This document shows positions 43,662 to 52,892 of a stretch of 64,000 nucleotides of DNA, piece by piece (position 1 is the stretch's first letter; the number at the start of each line of letters is the position of its first letter). Made by a program: the position numbers and the translations under genes. This DNA is from Granulicella cerasi (GTDB lineage: Bacteria > Acidobacteriota > Terriglobia > Terriglobales > Acidobacteriaceae). The stretch spans positions 496,001 through 560,000 of the forward strand of contig NZ_JAGSYD010000002.1 in NCBI RefSeq assembly GCF_025685575.1, written 5' to 3'. Under the pieces are notes generated by a model that had not been told where the DNA came from, ran no database searches, and saw nothing but the letters and a program-made list of their open reading frames with translations.

Positions 43662-44074
43662 CTACAAGATTTTGCCCAAGATCTGGGATACCATACCGCG
43701 ATACCCGGCTTGAGATGGGGCCTGTTGCCCCCGTTCATGAAGTGGGCGATGAACATCGGGAGAACTGTGGCCAACGCTGCCTTAGCGATTTCAGGCGACA
43801 TCCCGGCTTTGGCAGCCACATTTTCCGATGAAACCCATCCCGCCTAAACCTTGCTGAATCTGTTCTGGTGTTTCGGTCGGCTGCTGTCCACTGGACCAGT
43901 TTTGGATATGATCCGTCATTCCGTTATTGCGGAACGCACCCATCACGCCCGACAGGCCGCCCGGGTGTTTCCTCGAGTGCCTGCAGAACGGCACCCGAGA
44001 CGCCAGCCCTCGGCCCCGGGTCGCCTTGCCACTGCGCCACCGCCGTATTTTCGATTGAGTTAAGAAAGCTCACG
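43662..44074 (-). pseudogene. DUF937/YidB-like protein, frameshifted
   Basis: From GTG 44074 the frame reads SFLNSIENTAVAQWQGDPGP and VSGAVLQALEETPG. A shift in a CCCGGGCGG run leads to GLSGVMGAFRNNGMTDHIQNWSSGQQPTETPEQIQQGLG. Further shifts near 43825 and 43728 lead to AAKAGMSPEIAKAALATVLPMFIAHFMNGG and to QILGKIL, stop at 43662. These segments are typical of DUF937/YidB proteins of unknown function. Three single-base shifts break an otherwise complete gene that pairs with the LysM gene. Confidence 0.75.
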
Positions 44075-44124
44075 AGTAACCTCAGCGGGTGAGATGCCGA
44101 TTTGCAAGGAGTCTGCGGAACAAT

Positions 44125-44545
44125 CTACTTCTTGCAAGGCTTCCCCGCATCAGGCCGGGCGCCCTTAGCGATAGCGTCAGGCTCACTCATGTAGGCGCCG
44201 TACTTCGTCTTCCCGTAATAGCGGTCTCCGCTGCAGTGATAAACCTTGGTCGCGGTGTTCACCCAGACTTGACCAGGACCGCCACCGGATGTGGCCTGCA
44301 TTGGAGTGAGGCGAGGATGATTTAGCAGACGAGTTGGTATCCGAGCGAGGAGTTGCGGGCGGGTTGCTGGCGGCATACCACGTCTGCACGCCTTTATGTC
44401 CCGAGCACGCACCATTCTTGGAGGTTGCAGTCGAGTAGGTGCCATCCTTGCATTGTCCTGTTGCGCCTGCTGGACTCTGTGCCTTTGCCACTCCACAGCC
44501 GGTCAGAACGGCTATAGCAAGAATGATCAAGCGACCGAAATTCAT
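44125..44545 (-). pseudogene. DUF3761-like exported protein, one frameshift
   Basis: Start ATG 44545 encodes a lipoprotein-like signal ([19 protein letters not shown]) and [23 protein letters not shown], the DUF3761 signature. After a shift near 44310 the next frame gives [20 protein letters not shown] and [21 protein letters not shown], a C-terminal motif often found with DUF3761, and stops at 44125. One base restores a normal protein of about 138 residues. Confidence 0.72.
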
Positions 44546-44609
44546 AGTGTTCTCCTGTATGTCAGTCGTTGTGATGCGAGATTGGTTGAATCACAAGCAA
44601 GAAAGGGGC

Positions 44610-45712
44610 TCAGTCGGACTTCATAGGCAAGCAGACGCGGAAGACGGTGCCTTGTCCAGAGCTCCTCAACCTGATCGAGCCGCCGTATTTTTCAACGAGA
44701 TTCTTGCAAACCCACAGGCCCAAGCCAGGGCCCTTCGCTTCCTTAGTTGAAAAGAACGGTTCGAAGATCCGTCTTCGCAAGGATGTCGGCACGCCGCTTC
44801 CGTTGTCCGCGACACAAATCGAGACCACTTGGCCCTTGTTGACCACCATAGAACGAATGATCAATCTCCCGCCTCTTGGAACCGCGTCAAGAGCATTGAT
44901 GACGAGGTTGGTGAAGACTTGCCGTAGTTCACCGCTCGCGCCCAAACGAGGCGGAACCCCAATATTCTGTGGTCACTTCAACGGCGCGTTGTCGAATCAA
45001 GGGACGATGCAAACGCAACACACCATCGAGCGCCTCGCCGAGATCAACTCTTTCTTCGTGACTTGTATCCCGGTAGTAGGAAAGTGTCTGCTTCGTAATT
45101 TCGCTAACGCGCATCACTTCATCAATCAGCAGTCGCGTGTAGTTTCGAGCTTCATCGTCCAGGGTCGGATGCTCGGACAAGAGGAAGCCAAGATTCAAAA
45201 TGGCCTCCAGCGGGTTGTTGACCTCATGAGCGATGGTCGCGGACATGCGCCCGATGGCGGCAAGTCTCTCAGACTCGATCAGTGCGGCCTCCGAAGTGCC
45301 TTCGAGCCGTGATGTCGCGGGCAATTTTGGAGATGCCAACAATCTGACCGGAAGCGTCTCGGATCGGCGAAATAGTGAGAGAGACATGGATGATCTGACC
45401 GTCTTTGCGCTGACGCCGAGTTTCGAAATGTTCGATGCGGCCTCCGGCACGAAGCTTGCGAAGAATCTCACACTCTTCATCACGCAGTTCGGCCGGTATC
45501 AGAGTGAGGATCGATCTCCCGACCATTTCCTCCGCGGTGTGGCCAAATATCCGCGTGGCGGCAGCATTCCAACTCATAACGAAGCCATCCAGATCTTTGC
45601 TTACAATCGCATCGTCAGAGGAATCCACGATTGCGGCTAGCTGGAGGCGAGCGTCGATCGAACTTGGACTTCGCTGCCCAGGCGACGTCTCTTCGGATCG
45701 TGGTGCTTCCAT
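44610..45712 (-). pseudogene. PAS sensor histidine kinase, split into three frames
   Basis: ATG 45712 opens a frame with a PAS domain (RLQLAAIVDSSDDAIVSKDLDGF, TRIFGHTAEEMVGRSIL, GQIVGISKIARDITARR). A shift near 45300 leads to the HisKA domain (SERLAAIGRMSATIAHEVNNPLEAI). A second shift near 44945 leads to the HATPase domain (ELRQVFTNLVINALDAVPRGG, ADNGSGVPTSL, GPGLGLWVCKNLVEKYGG) and the stop at 44610. The G2 box has GPGLGL where GTGLGL is usual. The domain order and length equal a soluble acidobacterial kinase. It closely resembles the kinase at 25.7 kb. Confidence 0.82.
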
Positions 45713-45916
45713 CTTCGGCGACCATCCATGAGGGTAGATTCTTCTGGATCACCCATACAGATCTCGGGTCGCAGCTGTCGCAGATCTTGAGTGAACTGTC
45801 TTTCACGCAATCTGATGGTGGACAGCTGTAGTGGGTTGCTGAGACTTCAGTGAATCATTTGCCAGGAGAGACCCACCACATAAGCTCGATTGGTCGACGT
45901 ATCGAACCTCCGGCGA
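45713..45916. other. short intergenic region between kinase remnant and TPR gene
   Basis: About 200 bases with no gene; the kinase frame stays partly open upstream of its ATG but no domain is recognisable. Confidence 0.3.
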
Positions 45917-46468
45917 CTATTTGGGTGCGACCAGTTCCCGAAACTTTGGATTTCCGGCTAATTCTTCGAAGGCAAGATCGTAGAGGGCTTTAAGTTTGTA
46001 GGCTTGGTCGATGCCGATGGCTTCTTCCAATCGAACCAAGCATTTGACTGTATCACCTGTGAAGGCGCTTAACAGCGATAGGCCATACAATGCCTGGGCG
46101 CTTCTCCCCTCTTGGCGAATGATGTCCTCCAACTCTGCGCGCGCCTCGCGGTAGCGCTGTGCGTTCAGAAGGAGAATGGCGTAGTCGAATTGCTCGTTGC
46201 AGTCTTGGAACACCGAACGGCTTGGAGGAGATTCCCTTAGACAAACGACCATATAGGTACGTATCCGGTCAGCAAGATGAAAGGGCGCATCCGGCAACAG
46301 TTCCGCAAAGGCCTCATGAGCTTTCGTAGGTTTTCCTTTCCGAAGAAGGTTGAGCGCCAGCTCGTAACGCGACATCATCTTGGCAATTTCTCTTTCGGCA
46401 GCCCTCACCTTGGAACCAGTTGCTGGACTTTCCTTTTGCGAAAATACAAGAGGCGCTTTAGATCTCAT
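45917..46468 (-). CDS. tetratricopeptide-repeat protein
   Basis: 183 residues from ATG 46468, with AGAGGGACT upstream (a longer frame starts at 46498). After a basic N-terminus come TPR-like helical pairs: ELALNLLRKGKPTKAHEAFAELL (about 65-90), EQFDYAILLLNAQRYREARAELEDIIRQEG (about 115-145), ALYGLSLLSAFTGDTVKCLVRLEEAI (about 147-172). It has no signal peptide or catalytic motif. Acidobacterial proteins of this form end in a 'DLAFEELAGNPKFRELV' tail as here. It probably acts as a protein-interaction scaffold; the partner is unknown. Confidence 0.75.
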   Translation of the reverse strand: MRSKAPLVFSQKESPATGSKVRAAEREIAKMMSRYELALNLLRKGKPTKAHEAFAELLPDAPFHLADRIRTYMVVCLRESPPSRSVFQDCNEQFDYAILLLNAQRYREARAELEDIIRQEGRSAQALYGLSLLSAFTGDTVKCLVRLEEAIGIDQAYKLKALYDLAFEELAGNPKFRELVAPK

Positions 46469-47261
46469 CGAGTCCCTCTTTCCGCTCCTTCTGAGCACAT
46501 TGATTTTAGGCGCATAGCAAAGAACTATGGACTATGCAGCATCGGATGTGCTGACAGGCCATGAAGGCAGATTTGCTGAAGAAGGCGCGCACTCGCGGCT
46601 CTCGCACTCCTTCCGAAGCCCGTCCACCCAAGAGAGCTACTCTAAGTCGGAGAGGACGGTTACGGTTCTGCAATCTTCACACTCGCATCTCTCCCCTGAC
46701 AGCCCCGTGGAGCCGGAAAAGACATCCCGAGGCCGAACAGTCGCCTTGCGACTTGTTTAGTGCGACAAGGAATCGAAACGCCAGGGCCTTGCCTGCTCCG
46801 TCAATGCGATGAGGCGACCGGTGACTCCCCAAACTGACGTGCACAAGAATCTTTTGGGCGACGACCCGAGCCCCTTCTGCGCTTCCGAGTGCTCCATGCG
46901 CGGAGGCGAAATTCGTGCGTCTACTTACTCCTGTCCTGGTTACTCCTGTCCTGGCTTGTTTATGTCGCAGTGATGAATCCAGTGCGGAAAAAATGATATC
47001 CCGATTGGCTCTCCATGGAACAGCGGGCTGTCCGCTCGCTCAACCTCTGCTTATCGAGTTGTCGTTTGGCTTACGCAGCATCGAACGCAGTCTGCTCAGT
47101 TCTTGCCGCTGCTTTTCGCAGGATGACACGTATACCATAAATAATATAAACAAACAAGTTAGTGTTTTGATATTCTCTATACGAGTTCTACACATATACG
47201 AGGATTCAACGACTTGCAGAAAAAACCTGCACAGAATCTGCACTGAACGAGTCTTAGTACA
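46469..47261. other. long intergenic region
   Basis: About 790 bases. A plus-strand frame at 46561-46812 is basic and unconvincing. AT-rich sequence lies at about 47110-47260, just before the integrase remnant, and probably holds its promoter. A perfect 15-bp tandem duplication is at 46925-46954. Confidence 0.35.
46925..46954. repeat. tandem duplication of a 15-bp unit
   Basis: TTACTCCTGTCCTGG occurs twice without a gap (46925-46939 and 46940-46954). It lies in non-coding sequence and may be a simple slippage product. Confidence 0.85.
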
Positions 47262-48597
47262 TGGAGGCGGACATGACATTCGTCACCGAAAAATCGGAAC
47301 TCAAGCCGGGATTGGTAATCTTTCGGCGTGGCGACGTGGAGCATCGCATGTGGTATTGCCGGATGAAGATTCCCAAGGCAGACCGCTACAAGACTGTTTC
47401 CTTATGACAACCGACGTTGAAGTGGCGCGAGAACGCGTCTTCGACCAGGACGCGGACATCCGGTTCCGGCTGAAGCACGATGTCCCGGTGTTCAACCACC
47501 CCTTTCGCGAGGTTGGCAGAGAGTATCTGCTAACGCAGGAAGCCCGAGCGCAGCGTGGGGAGATCGGCGCGGCGCGTCCCAAGAAGATTCACGCCGTCAT
47601 CGAAGGAGCATTGGACAGATAGGTCGGTTCCACCCAGGTGCATTTGATTGGGGATGTGTTGTGGGGCGATTATCCGGGTGGCTGCGAGTGAACGGCGCGG
47701 GACGCCTGAAGCGGAACGGCGTCCGCGTAGTCTGCGAGGAGATGGCGCAAGAGTTCGCGGACAAGGAAGCGGAGCGTCGCACCAAGACTCAAGATTCTCT
47801 TGGTATTCGTATTTTGAAACCTATCAAGATGGAGCCGTCCGAGGATCGAACGGTTCCTTTCGTCAGTGATCCCACCATCCGCTTCGAGATGTCAATCTTG
47901 GGGGCGGTGTTGAACTTCGCGATCAAGAAGCGGTACGTTCCAGCCAGCCAGCGTTACGACGAACGTCCGAAGCTCAAGACCATGCGGCGGGATGAATTCA
48001 CATTGGAGGAGTAGCGCAAGCTCCATACGGTCGGCAGGAAATGGATTGCTGAAGCGGATAAGCCTTCGAGTACCTGGTATTGCAACGTCACGTACAACAT
48101 GATCCTGATTGCTTGCAATACCGGCATGAGGCCAGCCGAGATGAAGAACCTCCGCTGGCGTGACATCGTGCCCGCGAAAGACCGCGAAGGGCGCGAGATC
48201 GTTGTTCTGTTAGTACAAGGTAAAAGGGAAATCAAGAAAGCTCGTTGCTCCGAAGAGTGTTGGCGATTATCTGCAACGTATCCGCTCGATCTCCAAAGCT
48301 ACTGAGTTGGAAGATCGGGTCTTTACCACTGTGAACGGCAAGCCTGCCAAGAGTCTTTATGTCTCTTTGATTGCCGACCTCTTGGACAAAGCAAACCTGC
48401 GCGAAGGCACGCAAGGCGTGCCGAGATCGACCTACTGCTTCCGGCATACCTATGCCACGCTGCGATTGCAGGATGGCGTTGATGTGTACTTCCTTGCCGA
48501 GCAGATGGGAACGTCAGTGCAGATGATCGAGCAGCACTATGGGCATGTAAACACGGTCAAGCACGCGGATCGCGTGTTACAGGGCATGACAGGATAG
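47262..48597 (+). pseudogene. site-specific tyrosine integrase, several frameshifts and a stop
   Basis: The gene starts at ATG 47262 (METADM-like start; reads EADMTFVTEKSELKPGLVIFRR) and shifts near 47400 to MTTDVEVARERVFDQDADIRF. It continues to 47622, shifts to RVVCEEMAQEFADKEAERR and FEMSILGAVLNFAIKKRYV, and has a TAG at 48012. The catalytic part follows: NTGMRPAEMKNLRWRDI (first Arg), STYCFRHTYATLRLQDGVD (Arg-His) and QMIEQHYGH (Tyr), ending at 48597. The catalytic residues all survive, but at least four disruptions prevent a full protein of about 440 residues. It is a different subfamily from the integrase fragment at 40.1 kb. Confidence 0.82.
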
Positions 48598-49351
48598 GAA
48601 CTCCCGCATTCGGACGACACCAAAGCTAAAGCGTCGAAGGCGGCGGAGACGCATGACAAACTGAAAAGAGGTCAGCGACACAGGCCGCGCTGACCGTATC
48701 GCTCCCGAAGCCGTCTTGAGCCGGAGCCGTGGCGGAGGCGAGCGTAAGGAGGGTTCGACATCAATGACCTCTTTGGATTTGGGTTTGAATTTGCTGCCGC
48801 GCCACTGGGGCGTAATTGGCGGCAAACCTGCACGTGCCGCCGCTGGCGGCTGTCTTCGTGCAGGTCAGTTTGTGCGTCTCGATTGGCTCAGCAAACTTAA
48901 ACATGCGCCCTATTTGTCTTCCTGATTCAGTTCCTCACGGCTTTCCTCTTCGATGCTCAATACGTAGCGACGACGGACCTTCGTGCCTGCCGCTGACAGC
49001 ACCATGCGCAACGAACGGGCTGTGCGACCCCGCCCCCCCAATAAATGTTCCGGTGTTGAATGGAGCCATATGCACGTTCAGCGTCGCCGAGGTTTTCCCT
49101 TCACGCAGGTTAGGTGGACAGACTGCTAGTCATCTATCAGTCGTCGAACGATCTTCGACATGAGTTTCAGAACGGGGTCTCCTTCTAGCCCCACGGGCTG
49201 AGAAGTTGTCATGACGCTTCCCTCGTAACAGTTCGGATCTTCCGATACCATGCAAGAGCCTTGCTCGGATCAGCGTTTGCTGCTCTTCACGAGGACATCC
49301 CGGAAAAGCAGAGAAGGCAACCTGTTTCAATAGCGAATGATAGTGAAAATG
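48598..49351. other. intergenic region downstream of integrase remnant
   Basis: About 750 bases without a supported gene. It contains an inverted repeat GGTCAGCG ... CGCTGACC (about 48672-48697) and a GC-rich GCCGCC/GGCGGC repeat cluster near 48800-48860. A search here for the missing attachment site of the integrase would be sensible. Confidence 0.4.
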
Positions 49352-49387
49352 AAGAGACCGCCATCGTAATTGCGATGGCGGTCTCTT
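49350..49387 (-). terminator. intrinsic terminator after FG-GAP gene
   Basis: Perfect 15-bp stem (AAGAGACCGCCATCG at 49352-49366 with its complement at 49373-49387) and a 6-nt loop, 12 bases past the stop at 49399. On the minus strand it is followed by CATTTTC. Confidence 0.85.
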
Positions 49388-49398
49388 ATTTCTGGTGA

Positions 49399-52300
49399 TT
49401 ACTTCCGAGTCACGTTGACCGAAGTAAGAACGGAGTTCACCACTTGCGTGGTTCCCGAAGTCCCAGTCGCCGTAATGGTGACTAGGAACGTTCCTGCCGG
49501 AGTGCCGGAGTGCGATGAATCCGAGCAGCCGGCGATCGTTCCCAATGTGCTCAACGACAGGAGCAAGATCGCAAGCATGGAAAACTTCCTCCGCCGACGT
49601 CCCAGCGGCAACATCAGAGCGAGCAGTCCAGCGAGGACAATGCCTGGGCGCTGCCCTAACGGGCCAAGATTCTCCAGAGAAGCGGAACCTGTCGTGCCGA
49701 TGGTCGCTGTGGCAGAAGCAGTACCAGCGGCAGCAAGCGTTACCGTATCCGTACTGAAGCTGCACGAAGCACCGACAGGCAGGTTGCTGCATGCGAAGGT
49801 GACCGAACCGGAGAATCCGGCATTGGCCTGTAGCGAAAGGCTAATCGGCGCAGAACTTCCCTGCGCGATATTTACCGTCTGAGGAGTTCCTGTCAGAGTG
49901 AACGCCGGGGCAGGAGCTGTGATGTTGATGGTGAGAGGAGCTGCACTTGCAGAAGCGTGTGTGGCATCCCCGGCATAGGTTGCAGTGATCTTGTTTGCCC
50001 CGACAGGTAAATCGGACGTGCTGAGAGTAGCCACATTCGAGCTCCATGAACCTGTTCCGATCGGAGTTCCATTCGAGAGAAAGGTGACATCTCCCGTCAG
50101 GTTTCCGGTGCTCAATAGATTGGGCTCGACAAACAGGTTGACGGGATTGCCTTGCAAGACTGTCGTGGCGGTCGCCCCCAGCGTAAGGCTCAATCCAGCG
50201 TTGTTCAGGAAAAGCACGCTTGGAACATAACCCTGTCCGCCACCCAGAATCACGTCGCCAGCACCGTCACCGTTGAAGTCTCCAGCGAAGATGAGTTTGT
50301 CGCGATTCGAGAGGACATCGGAAGGTTGCACGTACATGATGGGAGCATTGAACGCCCCGTTGCCCGCATTGATCAGAACAACCGTGCCTGAGGTCAGGGT
50401 GTCCTGCACACTCAACGAGATGATGTAGTCCGGCAAGCCGTCTCCATTCAGATCTTCGGTAACGGCCAGCAGGCCGGTATTTCCTTTCATCACGTAGACG
50501 GGAGCGACGAACGTGAAGTCACCATGTCCGATCACATTCAGGATACCCGGCGGAATGGATGTACTGGTAGAAGACTGTCCAATATAGGACATCATCAGGT
50601 CGAGGTTGCCATCACCGTTGGTGTCCGCTATCTGTATGTCGGGAACCCGATAGGCGCCGCTCCATGCAACATGTGCAGCAGCAGTGTTGAAGGTTCCATC
50701 GCCATTGCCTGGAATGACGGTGACCGCGTTTTTACCGCTGCCGATGTCATCCAGAACGAGGTCGAGCTTACCGTCATTGTTTATGTCGGCGAGCTTCGCT
50801 TCATAGAGAGTGGTGCCGAACGGAGTGAAGAGCGAGGACGTAAACCCTCCCTTTCCATCACCCAGCAGCACGGCGAAACCGGAAGGAGAGGTTCCAGTTG
50901 CATAGCACGCAGCGTCGCCACCATAGGCGATCACGAGGTCGGGAAAGCCGTCTCCGTTAATGTCGCCAGCACTTCCCAGACTAAGTGCGCAGCCCAGGCT
51001 GGTGGGAATTGTCGTGTTGATCGGCGTGCTTAGGGTTCCGTCTCCCTTCGAGAGAAAAACCCTGACACCGGTATAGGTCGCCATGATGAGGTCGTCCTTG
51101 CCGTCATTGTTCAGATCGACTCGAATCGGTTCGACAAAATCGACACTCGTAAGGTTCTGCGTATCGAGACTACGGGTGAAGAGAAAACCACCCTTATGAT
51201 CGCTGAGACCAATATCAACGTACCCAGACTCCTGAGCGAAGATGTCTGTGGCTCCGTCCCCGTCATAATCGCCGACAGAGATCACCTGGAAGCCCACAGC
51301 GGACTGGGTGTTGTTAGGCTTGCTTGTACTTGTGTTGGCCGGTGCGATTGCCGGAGCGCCACGGAATGTACCATCACCACGGCCGAGGAATACGTTCACC
51401 GAGTTGAAGAAGGGTTCTACCCAGAAGAAATCAGGAATTCCGTCGTCATTGAAGTCGACGGCATCTTCAATCTGATTGCCCCCTAATCCCCCGCTGTACT
51501 GCGATGTGGGTGTTTGCTGGAAGCTGCCGCTGCCCGTGCCGAGATAGAGCTGGGCGATACCGCCACGGAACGTCACAATGTCCGTCACGCCATCCTTGTT
51601 GAAGTCGCCCACCGTGAGACTTGTGACCACACCTACGTCTGCAACGGCGGTAACAGGATTCTGCAAAGTACCGTCGCCCACGCCATAGCAAATGTCGATG
51701 GCATTATTGCCGTCAGCAAAGAGAGCGTCTGGACTACCGTCGTTGTTGAAGTCCTGGACAACCAGACTGCCTTTTCCATATTGCGTAGAGGAAACACTTT
51801 TGGCGACAATGGAAAGAGGGCCGAACGTGCCATCGTTATTCCCCTTCACAGTCGCTATATCGAAAAAATAGCTCGTTGTGCCCGGTGGTGGCTGCTGGAT
51901 TTCCAGCACCGCATCCAGTGCACCATGCTTGCTAAGGTCCGCGAGGGCAATGGAGCGGCCGCCCTGGAAGATGTAGTAGCCAGAGAGCGTATACAACGTC
52001 GCCTTCGGAGTGGCGCTGAATGTGCCATCGCCGTTGCCTAAAAAGGAATACAGCACCACGGTCGAGGTATATCCAACCTGCCCACTTCCTGAAATGTAGC
52101 TGAGCGGAAGAACGATGTCGATCTTGCCATCACCATTGACGTCGCCCATCGCCATCGCGCCCATAATGGCGGTTCCGGTGATACCCGTCGGAGGGGTGAT
52201 CTTCACCTTCGTGACCGCACCGAAGACACCATTCCCCTGATTCATCCAGACAAAGTAGCCGGGCAGCGTGTTGCTTGTTGCAACGATGTCAGGAAGGCCA

Positions 52301-52773
52301 TCGCCATTGAGGTCCCGCGCGAACGCCTGAACGATATTGGCACCCGAAGCGGAAGTATTGAGAGGAAGCTCCGTGAAGTTTCCTTTGCCGTCGTTCAGCA
52401 GGACGGTAAGCACACCATCTCCCTGAACCGTTGCGACGTCTATGCCATTCTTTCCGTCAAAATCAGCGGCCATGCCACCGCTATACGTGCCGGAGCCGTC
52501 GCCGCTTCCGACGGAAGTACGCAAAGGCGCGAGAAAGCCGGGAAAGGTATAGGCTGTCGAGCTCTTCGGCGTGGGCGCCATGGGGTATATGCCAACAGGA
52601 GACTCATTGGCCGGAGTCGTGGAAGACGGTGTTTCCCGATCGAACTGTGACCATGGAGTGGGGCGACCGGAGAAGGGGCTTACGGGAGTGGTCTGCTGCG
52701 CAAGCAACGTCCCTCCCATCACAGTAGTTGTCAACAGCGTCCGCAGCGCGTATCTAAGGCTCGTCTTGAACAT
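49399..52773 (-). CDS. secreted FG-GAP/VCBS-repeat protein with Ig-like domain and C-terminal membrane hairpin
   Basis: 1124 residues from ATG 52773, which has AAGGAG upstream; the frame extends to 52896 without a site. A signal peptide ends near GTLLAQQ. Residues about 75-880 carry many FG-GAP/VCBS repeats with calcium-binding D-x-N/D-G-D signatures (DLNGDGLPDIV, DVNGDGKIDIV, DFNNDGSPDAL, DYDGDGATDIF, DINGDGFPDLV), expected to form one or two beta-propellers. An Ig-like domain 3 follows (VTFLSNGTPIGTG, ATYAGDATHASASA). A further beta domain precedes a C-terminal pair of helices separated by GRRRRK, then TIAGCSDSS and a short beta tail. It is probably surface-exposed and adhesive or ligand-binding. 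It lies 119 bases downstream of the S53 peptidase gene and ends at a strong terminator. Confidence 0.88.
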   Translation of the reverse strand: MFKTSLRYALRTLLTTTVMGGTLLAQQTTPVSPFSGRPTPWSQFDRETPSSTTPANESPVGIYPMAPTPKSSTAYTFPGFLAPLRTSVGSGDGSGTYSGGMAADFDGKNGIDVATVQGDGVLTVLLNDGKGNFTELPLNTSASGANIVQAFARDLNGDGLPDIVATSNTLPGYFVWMNQGNGVFGAVTKVKITPPTGITGTAIMGAMAMGDVNGDGKIDIVLPLSYISGSGQVGYTSTVVLYSFLGNGDGTFSATPKATLYTLSGYYIFQGGRSIALADLSKHGALDAVLEIQQPPPGTTSYFFDIATVKGNNDGTFGPLSIVAKSVSSTQYGKGSLVVQDFNNDGSPDALFADGNNAIDICYGVGDGTLQNPVTAVADVGVVTSLTVGDFNKDGVTDIVTFRGGIAQLYLGTGSGSFQQTPTSQYSGGLGGNQIEDAVDFNDDGIPDFFWVEPFFNSVNVFLGRGDGTFRGAPAIAPANTSTSKPNNTQSAVGFQVISVGDYDGDGATDIFAQESGYVDIGLSDHKGGFLFTRSLDTQNLTSVDFVEPIRVDLNNDGKDDLIMATYTGVRVFLSKGDGTLSTPINTTIPTSLGCALSLGSAGDINGDGFPDLVIAYGGDAACYATGTSPSGFAVLLGDGKGGFTSSLFTPFGTTLYEAKLADINNDGKLDLVLDDIGSGKNAVTVIPGNGDGTFNTAAAHVAWSGAYRVPDIQIADTNGDGNLDLMMSYIGQSSTSTSIPPGILNVIGHGDFTFVAPVYVMKGNTGLLAVTEDLNGDGLPDYIISLSVQDTLTSGTVVLINAGNGAFNAPIMYVQPSDVLSNRDKLIFAGDFNGDGAGDVILGGGQGYVPSVLFLNNAGLSLTLGATATTVLQGNPVNLFVEPNLLSTGNLTGDVTFLSNGTPIGTGSWSSNVATLSTSDLPVGANKITATYAGDATHASASAAPLTINITAPAPAFTLTGTPQTVNIAQGSSAPISLSLQANAGFSGSVTFACSNLPVGASCSFSTDTVTLAAAGTASATATIGTTGSASLENLGPLGQRPGIVLAGLLALMLPLGRRRRKFSMLAILLLSLSTLGTIAGCSDSSHSGTPAGTFLVTITATGTSGTTQVVNSVLTSVNVTRK

Positions 52774-52892
52774 GGGACTCCTTCGAGTAAAAGAAGCAGT
52801 ATTGGTTGTCGTAAAGCAATCAGGGGCACCGGAGGGTAATCCGCATGGCGTTACCCTCCCTGCACGCATCGGCTGCAAACCAGGAGTGGCGC

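Noticed and set aside
46561-46812. 83-codon basic plus-strand frame
   Set aside because: Starts with ATG but lacks a ribosome site and any domain; arginine/serine-rich low-complexity composition.
48790-48860. CRISPR-like or REP-like array near 48.8 kb
   Set aside because: The GCCGCC/GGCGGC motifs are irregular in spacing and sequence; there is no repeat-spacer pattern anywhere in the window.
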